Both the position numbers and the translations under genes were made by a program. This document shows positions 1-11,295 of a stretch of DNA of 64,000 nucleotides, in pieces. The stretch comes from Siphonodentalium dalli (Eukaryota > Mollusca > Scaphopoda > Gadilida > Siphonodentaliidae). The notes under the pieces were generated by a model, which was not told where the DNA came from, did no database searches, and saw only the letters and a list, made by a program, of their open reading frames with translations. Where the stretch lies: NCBI GenBank assembly GCA_032622095.1, contig CP136064.1, positions 112,456,004-112,520,003 of the forward strand, read 5' to 3'. Each line of letters opens with the position of its first letter. Positions within the stretch are counted from its first letter, which is position 1.

Positions 1-3000
1 TGACCAACATGTATGTTGCCATTAATGACCACGATCACGCAATGTTTATTGTGTGTGGCATTAACACACACTATACTGTTGCGATCCATTCGGCAGAAAT
101 TTGTTATTACACACTTGTTCCTAGAATTGCAAAGTTCATGTTGTGTCATATTTACAAATGCGTATGACCCATGTGGACCATACGCATTCCGTTGATTCCT
201 TTGATGTCCGAAATATAAAATACAAGCATCTGATCATCACCCATGACACAACATGTGTGCCTCGTAAGTTGTTTTCTTATTCATTCATTCTAGGACGGAT
301 GGCGTGTAATAAACACATAACGGCATGTGTGCTAACGGGTTTGTCGTTACGGCACTACATGTGTAACCTCGGAAGGATATAACTCGAGGCTGTTACTCTC
401 GTTCTATCCTTCCGCGCTGGTATCCGTGCCCTATCATCAAACCCATTAGCACACTCGTGTCGTTATGTGTATACCTTACTCGTATTTAAATTCGCGCAGT
501 ACTATTTTCTCCAGTCAAGTGGTAATGGTATCACAGCGTCTCCAGCGAATGCTAGCAGTTGACAGTATGCCGGTAATCTTACTGCGATGTTATTCTTTTT
601 CAACCGCGGTAACCAAGTAATACATGTAACACAGCGTTATTGTTTTTATTCCGACCGCCGTACACCACATAATTGTGTTCGTGACCGGCTTACACACAGT
701 TCATTTCATCTTAATTGATAAATACCATATATACACTGTCGGGGGTATCACGCCACCCCAGAAACAAACTTTATCTGGTGTGTTTATAATGACTACTTCA
801 TATAGAATTCATATAAACATCACACGAAGAATACAGTCTAACTGTGAAAGCAAGGTGGTGCCGCGGGGTGATTTAAACTATTGGGCTGTAACAATATACT
901 TGTCGATGATACGATATGAATCACGATATATGATCAACGATATGATACATATCAGTATACACTAAATTAGTATTCCCAAATGAATACCACCTGAATTATC
1001 AGAACTAACATTGTTATAACTGGAGAGTTTCCAATTGGTAGCTAGATGAGTGTCAAATACATATATAAATAGACATGTCATATTGAGAGAAAATTGCAGG
1101 TTTTTTTTCTAATTTACACATGGCCGTCTTCAGAAATTACTTGATTTCCTTATCACGAATCGCGATACACTTAAGACGATACGAAACGTTTTTTTTATTT
1201 AGAATATGGTTCGAAATTGTATCGCGATACATTGAAATTACGACGAGTTGTTACAGCCCTCTGTATAACGTATCCAGTACCGCGGTAATACCTGTGGTCA
1301 ACCTTGTTAAGGAGGTCAATTAATTAGAGCATAGCTGTAATTTAACAGTTGTTCTAGATTTCCTTACATAAATGTGAATTCAACTGTAATACTAGCAGAC
1401 CTCTTCCTTCATCTCTCCAAAGGGGAAAGTCTGATTCCTATGTCTATGTTGGTCGAAATTATTATACATTAGGCCTAACACAATAGTGACGTTTCATGTA
1501 ACCCGCCCACCCCTAGTCCAGACATCCGCCCCTACTAATTGTATCGACACCGTGAAATTTTTTAACAAACGCAATAACCGAAACTAACAAAAATTCACAT
1601 TGATCTATATCTGATTGTAGTAAAACTGTGCTCATCAGTCACCGGTCTGCATTGTTTACACTGAAGTGTATACGGTCCAGTTCAGCAACCAGGTTTTTTT
1701 TATTAAAATTGCTGCCATATTTATGTCTTACAATAAATACCTACAGTACGTAGTGTGCTTTTTATTTTTTGTTACACATGTACTGTATCATCTGTTGTGC
1801 CTAGTCAAAAAATTAAAAACAAATTTAATTATTTTCGCTCACCCGACAGACCATACTATTTTCCCTTCTGTTACCGGAAACACCACTATTTGTTTTAGGC
1901 ATGAGGGTGGTTCGCAACTCACGCACGGATAGAATTACGACTACATATAGCTATTCGTAGTTGTAAATTCATGTTGGGCCAAAAATTGCAATAATGACAA
2001 CGATTATAATTACTGTATACAATAAAATCATGTTCGCAGTGAGAGTGCGCTATCTACAATGTTCTTTTCATTATTAATAACTCTCCAATGACAATCTTTC
2101 ACAGATCAGAATCACTGTTATGCAAACAGTACTGTTACAACCAGAGAGGCATTGGCGATCAATGTCTAATGAGTCCAATAAGATACCAATTTATTTTTAG
2201 GAAAGGTCAAATTATTGAAGAATATTCTCATAATAATATTTCGACTAAATTATTTGAACTTACTTCGCGATTATAAATGTTTGTTGACAAATCACTGTAA
2301 CATCTCTGTTTACATAACAATGGTTTCAATATGCGTCAGTTTGTTATTTGAGAACTTTCAATAATTTATATAGTTATAGCAAATCGAGCTATACAATTTT
2401 ATCAATCGACATACCACACTGAGTTGTGAAATACCAAAGGCTACAGGGGCGGAGCTCACCTTCATGTTTTGTGAATTTCGATTGTCGTGCATCTGCCCAT
2501 CGGAAGTGGTTAAATCGGCATACAAGAAAGTCATACTAGTAATGAACCACTCCACCAATTTTAAGATGGTACAAATTCTCACCAATATTTAGTTACCAAT
2601 CGTTTAGTCGGAGAAGTTTTGACCCAATAGTTTAGTTAAACGTTTACTAATATTTAGTCGCGCAGAGTGCAGATATTCGGAAATTATATACGCACAGAAT
2701 ATTGCGTGAGAACTTCAAGGTTGTTTCACTCTCATAATCAGTTTAGTATATTGTGCAGCTACAGTCGTGATACCGTTATATGTTTCACTATATGCAGCGG
2801 ACTTCATAGGATTTACATTCCAGAAGCTCGAAGTTTATGCTCCAGAATCTAAGGCGTTTGAACTGTTTGTTTATACTGATTGTGTCACTAAATTTATGTA
2901 CATCTCTCATCCAGCTGGAATTTCGGTTTTTGTGAAATAAAAGCATGTAACATTCCCCAAGGGGTCAATAGTGTCATCAGCACCCAACTTGCAGTACACC

Positions 3001-3073
3001 TGTATCACACTTAAGGGCTCTGTAGAACACGATTACCAGATGTACCATGCAACCAATCTATGCTTTGTTTCAG
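1..3073. other. Non-coding stretch, no gene seen
   Basis: No frame here looks coding. The open frames are short, AT-rich and lack recognisable motifs or paired splice borders. The only structured feature is the foldback at 313-470, listed separately. The rest is plain AT-rich intergenic or intronic sequence. Confidence 0.6.
313..470. repeat. Foldback (hairpin) repeat, MITE-like
   Basis: The two ends are perfect inverted copies (ACACATAACG at 313-322 and CGTTATGTGT at 461-470). Further matching blocks lie inside in mirrored order: GTGTGCTAA/TTAGCACAC, GGCAC/GTGCC and CGGAAGGATA/TATCCTTCCG. The whole 158 bp can therefore fold into one long imperfect hairpin. No target duplication is obvious. 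A small foldback MITE is the simplest reading, and a structured RNA locus is possible but unsupported. Confidence 0.7.
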
Positions 3074-3154
3074 ATTGCGCAATATCAGATGTTTGTGGAC
3101 AGGGAATATGCGAAGGGAAGACTTTCTATGATGTCTGGGGATGTGAGGGATGTG
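3074..3154 (+). CDS. Candidate internal exon, EGF-like cysteine-rich
   Basis: A pyrimidine-rich acceptor (TTTGTTTCAG) ends at 3073 and a good donor (GTGAGT) follows 3154. The 81 bp between them is open in the frame that starts after two bases. It encodes a cysteine-rich peptide of about 27 residues with the spacing C-x6-C-x4-C-x11-C-x2-C, and it contains C-G-Q-G-I-C. That pattern resembles part of an EGF-like repeat. Entry and exit are both phase 1, the usual phase of shuffled extracellular modules. The exon is shorter than a typical ~40-residue EGF domain, and no neighbouring exon of the same gene could be identified. If real, it belongs to a secreted or membrane protein. A chance acceptor/donor pair is the alternative. 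Confidence 0.4.
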
Positions 3155-4645
3155 GTGAGTATCTTTACCGATTTACGCGGTGTTCGAGCTCCACGATAAA
3201 ACTAGATATACGCGCCGTCGCAATGTTTCTCATCCCTCTGTTGAACGATCAGGACATTCGAGTTGTACATGTACAGTACGTCTATCACGAATTCACATGA
3301 AAACATCACGTTTCAATCGCGCCTGCTATTGAACGCGATTCGCCCAATAGTGGCCGCGAAGTGGGGTACACCAAACGCGCTTCTCCGTTATTGCCACTAT
3401 CTGAGAAAAGTCGACATTTCAATTCTGATCGCGGGAGAGATCGCGGGTCTGTCTGGATACATTGATGACCCCCGTGGTGTGACTGTCTGGAGCGGACTGT
3501 ATTATAGCATCGCGGGATACCGCGATAATAACCAAATTCGCGCGTGCAGAGTTTCATTAACAATAAATTCAATCTTAGTTTTATCCACTGGATCATGTCA
3601 TATCAGATTGCTAAATCATATATGGTGATGCCCGTCTACCAAAACAGTGCGGCATGTGGCTTTCGTCATATGTGCGCTACATTCAGTGTGGACATTAATA
3701 TTTACGGGGACATGTCAAGAGTTGACTTCAAAATGTTCAGGATTAGGTAAATTTGGTAATTTTTGTCACCACGCCTGCGGCTATACGACGGTGTACATGT
3801 ATCTCGTATCGCATATATTGGCAACGATATATCTATCAAAAATGATGAGTGTTATCATAATTTAATTTATAATAAATTTGGTACTGCATGGTAATGCGGG
3901 GTTGCATATCATTTGAAGACGTTGGTGAATATATACTCGCTGGCAAGCAGCTAGTTGATTGATTACCATTCATTCATGTGTAGTGATGTTCAGGTAATAA
4001 TTACAACAAACAGCCATATGCTGCATGTTGGTTGTGCTAATTATATGAACACCCCTACACACGAATGGGGACCCATGAAGCTACTTTTGTTATATTCACC
4101 TTGGCTGATATCACCAGAACAATCACATACATAAATCATAGAACATTTAAAGGTAAGCCTTTATATAGCAATGAATGAAAGAATTATTTTGATGCCGTTG
4201 TTTGCAAATTTACTTGGACCATGTAATGTATACACTCGATCATGTCTTTTCCTGTTTGCGTTTGTATTTAAAAATCAATAAGTTTCGCGGTTTGCTTTCA
4301 AAAGTACCAGCACTATGGCTGCTACCTTCAGGCGGCGGATAACATGACAATTTCGCGCCCCAGATCAGAGACCGTTACAAACCACCGAGGGCCAATGTCA
4401 TTTCGTTGACCAAATGTATTACAATGTGTGCGCTGTGCATGAATTATACATCTGTTGGAGCGACGTTACTCAACTGAATTTCCGGAATCTATTCAGCAAC
4501 CCGTATGTGAATGCGTGAACGTGCGATAGACCATGAGTAACTTCCCGGGATTTATTAAACGATGTATATTAATCTTCCACAATAGAAGCAATACGATGGT
4601 CAGACAACTATTCATACGGTGTGTATATATTCTGGATATCACACA
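3155..4645. other. Non-coding stretch, no gene seen
   Basis: The open frames here are short and unsupported. CGCGA-rich words around 3330-3545 (for example AATAGTGGCCGCGA near 3347) recur at about 9108, which suggests fragments of a small dispersed repeat. No RNA gene or promoter could be defended. Confidence 0.5.
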
Positions 4646-4811
4646 CTAACAATCTGGCAGGAGTCGAGCGGGACAGTCATAATTTCTGTGTCTGTCTGCT
4701 GTTCCTCTTGTCAGACGTTAGCACGAGTGAGTTGTGTGGTCGCGACTTCGGTTGCAGCTGCCCTCGTGTTAACGCCAGTGAGATGGTTTTGGATTAGGCT
4801 CAGGACGGATT

Positions 4812-5638
4812 ATGGAGCTAATCCCTGACGCCGCGTTGGCTGCAGTGCAAATGTGCCGGATAGTTGACACTGCTAGTTGGTCAATCCAGTCTAGCAGGGG
4901 CTATCTGGTCCTTTGCTTGGAGTTCCGGACGGAAGATGCTGGTACCCAGAGATCTAAAGACCGGGACGTCTACGCCAAATCCACCCGCTGCACCATGAAT
5001 AAGATGAAGACAGGGCCTACGAAGAAAAGGACTCCTTCTAGGCGAAGAAGGGACGCCGCCAGACGGGCGAAGTGGAAGAAGAGGATGGGGGTGACCGTTG
5101 ATCTGCCGGTCACCCCCCCCCCCCCCGTGTGGTCCAGCCGTCTAGTGTCGCAGCCGGCAGATCGGAGTTGTCTGAGAGACGCCCAGACGACCCGACCTGC
5201 ATGGAGACCGACATCGTTTCAGCTAGCAGGGACTCCGTGGATCTACCGGAGGTCCCTGCTGTCGTCATCATCGAGGCTAGCGGAGAAAGGGAGCAGGACA
5301 CCACCCCTGCTGTTCCTGCCGCCAGCTTCGATGTGGAGTTGGACAGCTTGCCACCACGGACACCGGAGTTCCATCTCATGCCGGTGTCCCCCAGCTCTAC
5401 CACCAGCAACAACAACATCAGCACAGACACCATTCGCTCTGTGGAAGAGTTCATCGCAGAGTCCAACATAGTGATGGCAGAAAGCGAGGCTAACCGACTC
5501 AGGATGGAAGAAGAGCAGAAACTAAGTCTGAAAGAATTCGACGAAAGAATGGCAGAATCTGATAAACAAATTGCAGAATCCGACAGAGTATTAGCCAAGG
5601 TAGACAAATTACAACAACAACTACAACAACAGGAATAA
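4812..5638 (+). pseudogene. LINE ORF1-like protein, frameshifted at a poly-C run
   Basis: I read this as the first ORF of a non-LTR retrotransposon. The first part has a short W-S-I-x-x-x-x-G-Y segment followed by a basic stretch (KKRTPSRRRRDAARRAKWKK). That is the 'K-x-P-S-x-x-R-R-D' type motif common upstream of LINE pol genes in invertebrates. The frame that starts at 4812 runs into a run of about 14 C near 5112-5126. After the run, the proline- and acid-rich remainder (with T-P-E-F) continues in another frame from about 5129 to a stop at 5638. The C-terminus is a glutamate/glutamine-rich likely coiled coil with repeated A-E-S-D. The poly-C is either a real slippage mutation or a base-count error. 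A second diverged ORF1-like frame lies at 6583-7202. ORF1 products usually bind RNA, but nothing here tests that. The start codon is uncertain. Confidence 0.55.
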
Positions 5639-5851
5639 ATCACCACCAAGAAAAAGAAGAAAGCCAAAAATAAGAAATAATGGCAAAATACGCCTAGATC
5701 ATCCTTTTTTCGATTCATCCATTTCATGAAAACTGTTTAACCATTTTCATGACCCTATCATCATTCATCAGTGGGTTATAGGGGAGGGGCTACGCCTGGG
5801 TCCCAAGCCCAAAACCCCTAATAAACTAACAATCTAACATTCATCATCGTC

Positions 5852-6329
5852 ACATTAGCAGTCGGACCTCTGGAAAAACGATGTTGAGAAATCTACACGT
5901 GGTGAGCTGTACATTAAATGGAAACATTTACCTTCCCTATCAGCATATTATAATTTGCCATTTAGTATTTATATTAGCATACAGAAATTAAGAACTGCTA
6001 ACCACAGATTGGCAATTGAGGTGAGCAAATGGAAAAAGAAGAAAAAGAAAAGCACAATACAAGCCGATAGTGGATTATGCCTTGCCTGTAAACATGAACA
6101 CGGAGACGAATTTCATTTTATAATGAACTGCACTAAACTGCATGAGCTAAGAACCCGATACATACCTGAAATTATATGGAAAACTGACTCCCATGAAGCG
6201 TTTTATGACCTTCTCAGTGACACTAACGAGAATACAATGAAGAAACTGTCAATTTACATCAAGAAAGGGCTTAAGATCAATGAAATTAATAACACCGCTT
6301 TATTAATATTTATACTTGAAGTTGATTGA
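5852..6329 (+). pseudogene. LINE ORF2 C-terminal tail (non-LTR retrotransposon fragment)
   Basis: One frame is open from just after a TAG near 5849 to the TGA at 6329, about 158 codons with no proper start. It reads W-K-H-L-P-S, then K-L-R-T-A-N-H-R-L-A-I-E, then a cysteine/histidine cluster (C-L-A-C-K-H-E-H-G-D-E-F-H-F-I-M-N-C). This order is characteristic of the extreme C-terminus of LINE pol proteins, which ends in a C-C-H-C-like motif after the reverse transcriptase. The endonuclease and reverse transcriptase are absent. The fragment follows an ORF1-like region, so it could be the 3' end of the same element after a large internal deletion. The downstream sequence ends near 6489 with ACAACAACC, possibly the element's 3' tail. 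I am confident of the type, not of the clade. Confidence 0.75.
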
Positions 6330-6582
6330 CATTTCCTTGCAGGTTTACACTAGCATTTATGTACTTTCTTTCATGTAGTGACTTCGTTTATTTGTATTAC
6401 TGTATAATTATGTGCACACAACCTTGTATATATGTTATATATCTCATGTTACACATATGTGTCTGAGAATAAACTATTACAACAACCTCCAGAGAGCTTG
6501 GTTCGCCACCTCTCAAGATGAACTCGCCACCGCTAATACCAATTAGTGTCACTAATATGTTGGACGCCGTGCATGTCACGCC

Positions 6583-7202
6583 TTGTCTGAGCTGGTCACT
6601 CCACGCTCACAAAGGCGGATACCAGCTGATTCTGGATTTCCAAGCCGGTCGGCACAGCCCTTATCAGGGCTCCCTACCGGGAGCGGACCGGATAGTACCA
6701 GATCAGCACGGAAACCTCGACAAAAGATGAAGAAGATGAAGAAGAAGAAAACACCATCAACAAAAAAGAGAGATGCCGAGAGACTCGCTGCGTGGAAAGC
6801 GAAAAAGCCGACGGAAACTCCACCAGTCGACTCCGCCCATCCAGCTGAGACCCCGGTCCAGTCTGCCGCCAAGGAGATGGAATCACCACCTCCACCACCA
6901 CCACGGCCAGACGAGGATATTGAAGACGAAGACGATGACGCCTCTGACTTCGTTCCGAAGACCCCGGAGTACAACGAACCGGAGCCTTGACCCCAATCGA
7001 TGACTTAGCCACCGAAATCATGAGACAAGTCGACTTAAAAAACATTGACATAGACGATATCATACGGATGATGAATGAAGATTGTGCTGGACCTTCTCCT
7101 CCAATCTCACCGATTCCTTTTTCATCATCATCTTCTTCTTCACCACCACCGAAAAAGAAGAAAAAGAAGGAAGACAAGAAAAAGAAAAAGAACAAAAGCT
7201 AG
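6583..7202 (+). pseudogene. Second LINE ORF1-like region, low-complexity and frame-broken
   Basis: A 135-codon frame (6583-6990) carries a basic KKKTPSTKKRDAERLAAWK block, parallel to the block in the 4812-5638 region. A proline/acid-rich tail ending near F-V-P-K-T-P-E-Y follows. From about 6987 a different frame continues with a serine run, P-P-P and lysine-rich repeats to 7202. Just upstream, in another frame near 6580, a W-S-L-x-x-x-x-G-G-Y segment matches the equivalent W-S-I-...-G-Y of the first ORF1. At least two frame changes are therefore needed to read one protein. This is best read as a decayed ORF1 of a related LINE. Low complexity makes any functional claim unsafe. Confidence 0.5.
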
Positions 7203-7356
7203 AACCTCACCTGACCCTCCTGAGCCACGGCCTGAAGGAACTTACAAGTCCATGAAAATCCAAGTCAGGGCGTAAGGGCGATCTTCGGATGAGCTCACCA
7301 CCGTCCTCGTGCCGCCCTGCGGGCGGGCACGCAAATCCTGTCACTACTAACAATCT

Positions 7357-9380
7357 AGAAACATTTTTTTCACGGAGGAACGTACACGTATATTTGAGAG
7401 TTTCCGTGCATGCTGTCTAAGCGTGTTCATAGAAGTAGCCATTGCGTAGTGCATATTATCTCGTCGATTGTCTTTCGCGGAAATAATTATTTTGCTAGTC
7501 ATTAAATGATCGAACTCAGACAGTTCTGGACGGCATTGAACAATAAAGAGCATTCCTTGTTAGTCTATTCATGCGGTGGTAGAAGTAAAGAGAGTTTGTT
7601 TCACTTCGGTGATAACATTGAACACAGCTGGACAATTATAGCTGTGACATTGACAAGTATTTTCCCAGCATATACGGAGCCGATATATCAATATATCGTG
7701 TATTTACCAAGATTTACGGAAATGACGTCCCTGTATATGACCAAGTGGGTGTTATTGGAATTCAAACTAGTAATCTTTTAACAAATAACCAATGGTGTGA
7801 AAACTTTTCCTCGAAGCGGTGGTATTGTATTGCTGTTCAGCAAGGACATTCTCCATAAAAACAAACACGCCAATATTACTCAAGAGCGCCTCTCTTTAAC
7901 GCACACAAATTGTAATTATTTAACGGAGTGTAGACCTTCTCCACATGCAGTATAGAAGTATTTATATGGTACCGACATAGCTGCAGCGTGATACAATGTA
8001 AGCTGATAAAAAAATGTCGCCATATAACTGTTTATGTAAAGGATATGACTGAGTTAAGTGTCTGAGGCCAAATAATCACCCGAAGCGATCGTGGGTGATT
8101 ATCTGTACCTCAGACACTTCAGAGACTGTACATTCTAAATATATCAGTTGACGTAGTTAAACGGACATGGTTCATTCGAATCTCCCAAACCTCTGAAAAT
8201 CGCTGGCCAAAGTCACAAAAGGCTCTTTATTGTTACCACCAGGAATCGACTACCACGGAACGCTCTTTTCTGTTCCATGCTGTGCAAATGGCAGTTTTGT
8301 GTTCAGTAGCCAACCACCTTGTTCACAGGTGTATTTTTCATTACTTCTATGCGTATTTTTTGGTAACATAATGTTCATTGAAAGGTAATTCAGATATCTA
8401 TCGACCTATTACGATACTGAGCAAAATTCAAAAGCGAATAAAATTTTGCCTGTTTTGGAGCGCAAACCGCCACGTGGCTTTAACTCGGCTCAAATCGTAT
8501 ATATTAGCTGTTAAGCATACGGACCCCGTTTCAATATTAAAAATTGAAAAGGTTTACATGGTGTCTCTTAACCTCATAGCTCATGGTCAATTCTACGTAT
8601 GTGTTAATATGGATTAACTAGAGAAACTGGCATGTTAACTTGAGAAACTGGCATATTTAAACTGTATTTTATGATTATATATTATGTATATGAGTTACCC
8701 CTATTGTCTCCGGTTACCCCTATTGTCTCCGGTGCGTACGCCTATGCCAATACAACGATGGTGCGATTTGTCTATTGTCATCGACAGGGTAATTATGCCT
8801 TCGTTTGTCTGGCGTTGATATCCATATACAACTAGCACTAAAAATATGACAATTCATGGTACTATACATGTCCAAACAACATAACTACGCACTCGCTCTC
8901 ATCAATACTGTAAAATATATCTGCACAGTACTGGTAGTCAATATAGTCTCCATCGCGGGCGCGCGATCTAATAGTGGATATCCGCTCCAGACAGTGTTAT
9001 GTAATTAGATTAACATAATTCTGCAGTTTCGCGGGCTCCGCGATGGACCAGCCCGGGATGAATCCCACTATTTATCGACCTTCGATGCTTCCAATAGCAA
9101 TCCAATAGTGGCCGCGATTGACCTGATACACCCAGCGAAGTGGTGAATGATGGGGTCATGTTAATTCGCGATGGACGCACAGTATATAACAATATCACTT
9201 TAGTAGTCACCATTATTTGCACAAGTAGTTTCACTTTGTTGTTATTTGTATTTATCTCCAATTGAGATCGTATCCAGACCATAAATTGGACATCATCCGC
9301 GCTGTATGTGCCAATGTGTACATGTATCTCGAGATTAAAAACATCGTTTGCTTTGATATGCCTATGTGACACAGGTAAAA
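7357..9380. other. Non-coding stretch with one strong hairpin and short tandem repeats
   Basis: No gene is supported. The hairpin at 8056-8119 is listed separately. Two short direct duplications occur: GAGAAACTGGCAT near 8621-8653 and a ~19-bp GTTACCCCTATTGTCTCCG pair near 8695-8732. A CGCGG-rich patch at 8950-9180 shares CAATAGTGGCCGCGA with 3346-3360 and may be a MITE remnant. Confidence 0.5.
8056..8119. repeat. Compact two-step perfect hairpin
   Basis: AAGTGTCTGAGG (8056-8067) pairs perfectly with CCTCAGACACTT (8108-8119). Inside, ATAATCACCC pairs with GGGTGATTAT around an 11-base loop. The total length of 64 bp is within the range of a microRNA precursor stem, but the internal bulges are uneven (4 and 5 bases). 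It could equally be a small foldback repeat. No second copy was noticed in the window. Confidence 0.7.
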
Positions 9381-10240
9381 AAAACAACTACCATTGGTGA
9401 CAACGAAGCTTGTTTTCTCTGTACAGTGTACAAGATGCAATAATTGAAGTTCGGATAATCTTTTTCTTTGACACATAATGGCCGTTTGCTCTCAGCCTCC
9501 AAACTCATTATTTGATGTGACCATGGGACTGAGAAGAATAACCATTGACCACGCGGCAATGATGCATGCTTTTCTGTGAAAGATGCAATAAGTGAACACG
9601 CTTCATTGTCATCAGTGATAGGGTTTAACTACATGCGTGTAATTTTCAAAGAAAATTATCCAAACTTCAATTATTGCATCTTTCACAGTAACAACATGCT
9701 TTAGTGTCACCAATGGTTGTTTTTTTCTTAGTCGTATAGTCATGTGTCAAACAATACGATGAGATTAATTGGCCATTATGTATCCAGGTAACAAAATTCA
9801 AGCGGGGTAAGATAAACTGTAGGTAATTTTCAAGGAAAATTATCTGAAGCCGAATTTCAATTATTGCCTCTTTCACATACAAACATGGTTCATTCATTGT
9901 CACCAATGGTTGTATTTCTGAGTAGCATAGCCATATTAAACAATAAGATGATAGTAACTGGTCATTATATGTCAGGTAAACAAATCAGGCGGGGAGGTAT
10001 GATACACTAGGTAATTTTCAAGGAATTTCAAGTGTTGCCGCTTTCACAGATAACACATGCTTCATTGTCACCAGTGATATTTTTTCTAATCACAAATTGA
10101 GGCGGTTGGGGGGGGAATAAACGAGTCAATTTCAAGGAAGAGTCCCCGAAATTCAGTTATTGTCCCATTCACATTCACACAAGACACACTCTTCATTGTC
10201 AGCAATGATAGTTTTTCTGAGTAGCATTGTCATATAAGGT
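9380..10240. repeat. Degenerate tandem array, ~190-210 bp unit, with one inverted member
   Basis: Recurring blocks are 'TTCAATTATTGC-(A/C)TCTTTCACA', 'CTTCATTGTCACCAATGGTTG' and 'GGTAATTTTCAAGGAAAATTATC'. They recur about every 200 bp from 9570 to 10240. At 9385-9480 the same words appear on the opposite strand (ACCATTGGTGACAA, GATGCAATAATTGAAG). About four diverged units are visible. The short open frames inside are by-products of the repeat. Confidence 0.7.
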
Positions 10241-10244
10241 GTCT

Positions 10245-11291
10245 GATAATATCCTACCGCACACCACACATGACAGTTGTTTGACCCCACCCACGTGGCT
10301 GAATTGCATCATAATTTAGAGCCTGAACTATTGTAACAAGTAATCAGAATGTCTTGTACAAATTAAACAATGGCGACCAAAAATACCGCGTTGGAATGCC
10401 CGCGGGAGAAACAAGAGTCCGGATCAATTCGGAATGATCAGCAGACTACAGTTAGACCATACAACTTGTTCCTGGTCTTCAGTCAATTTAGCCTTTCCCA
10501 TCCACATCAGACATTATTCTAATTGAACTGGAAGTCATAAGAGTTAATACCTCGCAATTAATGACTAATATGCGTCGAACAATCACACGGATTGCGTCTG
10601 CCAAGAAACGACTATGAGTGGGTACAGCAAGAAAAATCTTCTTGTTATATTCATATACGATAGCTTGCAACTCTCGTCATTTTTGACAATCATCATCCAC
10701 AGTTTGTTCGTCCAGTCGGTGGCCGCTTGAAGTTGTTCCACCAAATTGGCACATACATTTCCGAACAACACTCGGTTAGAACCTGTCATAAAAGCTTAAG
10801 TTTGATTACTCTCTAAACATCACCTTGCTGTGATAACCTATTACACGAACCCATTTACAATACCATTATAATGAGTAATTACACCACCTTTAAGTATACT
10901 GTTTTAAAACAAATAAGTTTGTACATGAGACAAAATGACATTTTCCCTATAGGACGAAAATAGTGTCTCCCGGGTCGCCCACTGGGCTTGTTCAGGCTCT
11001 ATATCGCACACATATAAAACATTGATACCAAGCGACCCCATCAGAGCTACAATTAATAATGGAGGCAGAATAGACTCTCTTCTGTATCAAAATGTTGTGA
11101 AGGTAGTATATAACTCGTACTCTCCGGGCGTTTATTCTCGATTGATTCGGATGCCAAATCTGTCTGGTAAAATTCTGACCAATCATAATTTTATCAAGTC
11201 AGATACACTTCCGCTAATCAATAGGATTTGATTGGCGTAGACTTCCAATGGGCGCTAACCTACACAGGAGCATTATGCCGTGGTTAATATC
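10245..11291. other. Non-coding stretch, no gene seen
   Basis: No motif-bearing frame, RNA gene or clear repeat was found. It ends at the TTAA that precedes the element at 11296. Confidence 0.5.
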
Positions 11292-11295
11292 TTAA

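Noticed and set aside
5110-5727. 205-codon minus-strand open frame rich in Ser/Leu
   Set aside because: It is antisense to the ORF1-like region and arises from its low-complexity composition. It has no motif of its own.
6674-7195. 173-codon minus-strand frame with Phe and Ser runs
   Set aside because: It is the complement of lysine-, proline- and serine-coding runs of the second ORF1-like region, so a shadow.
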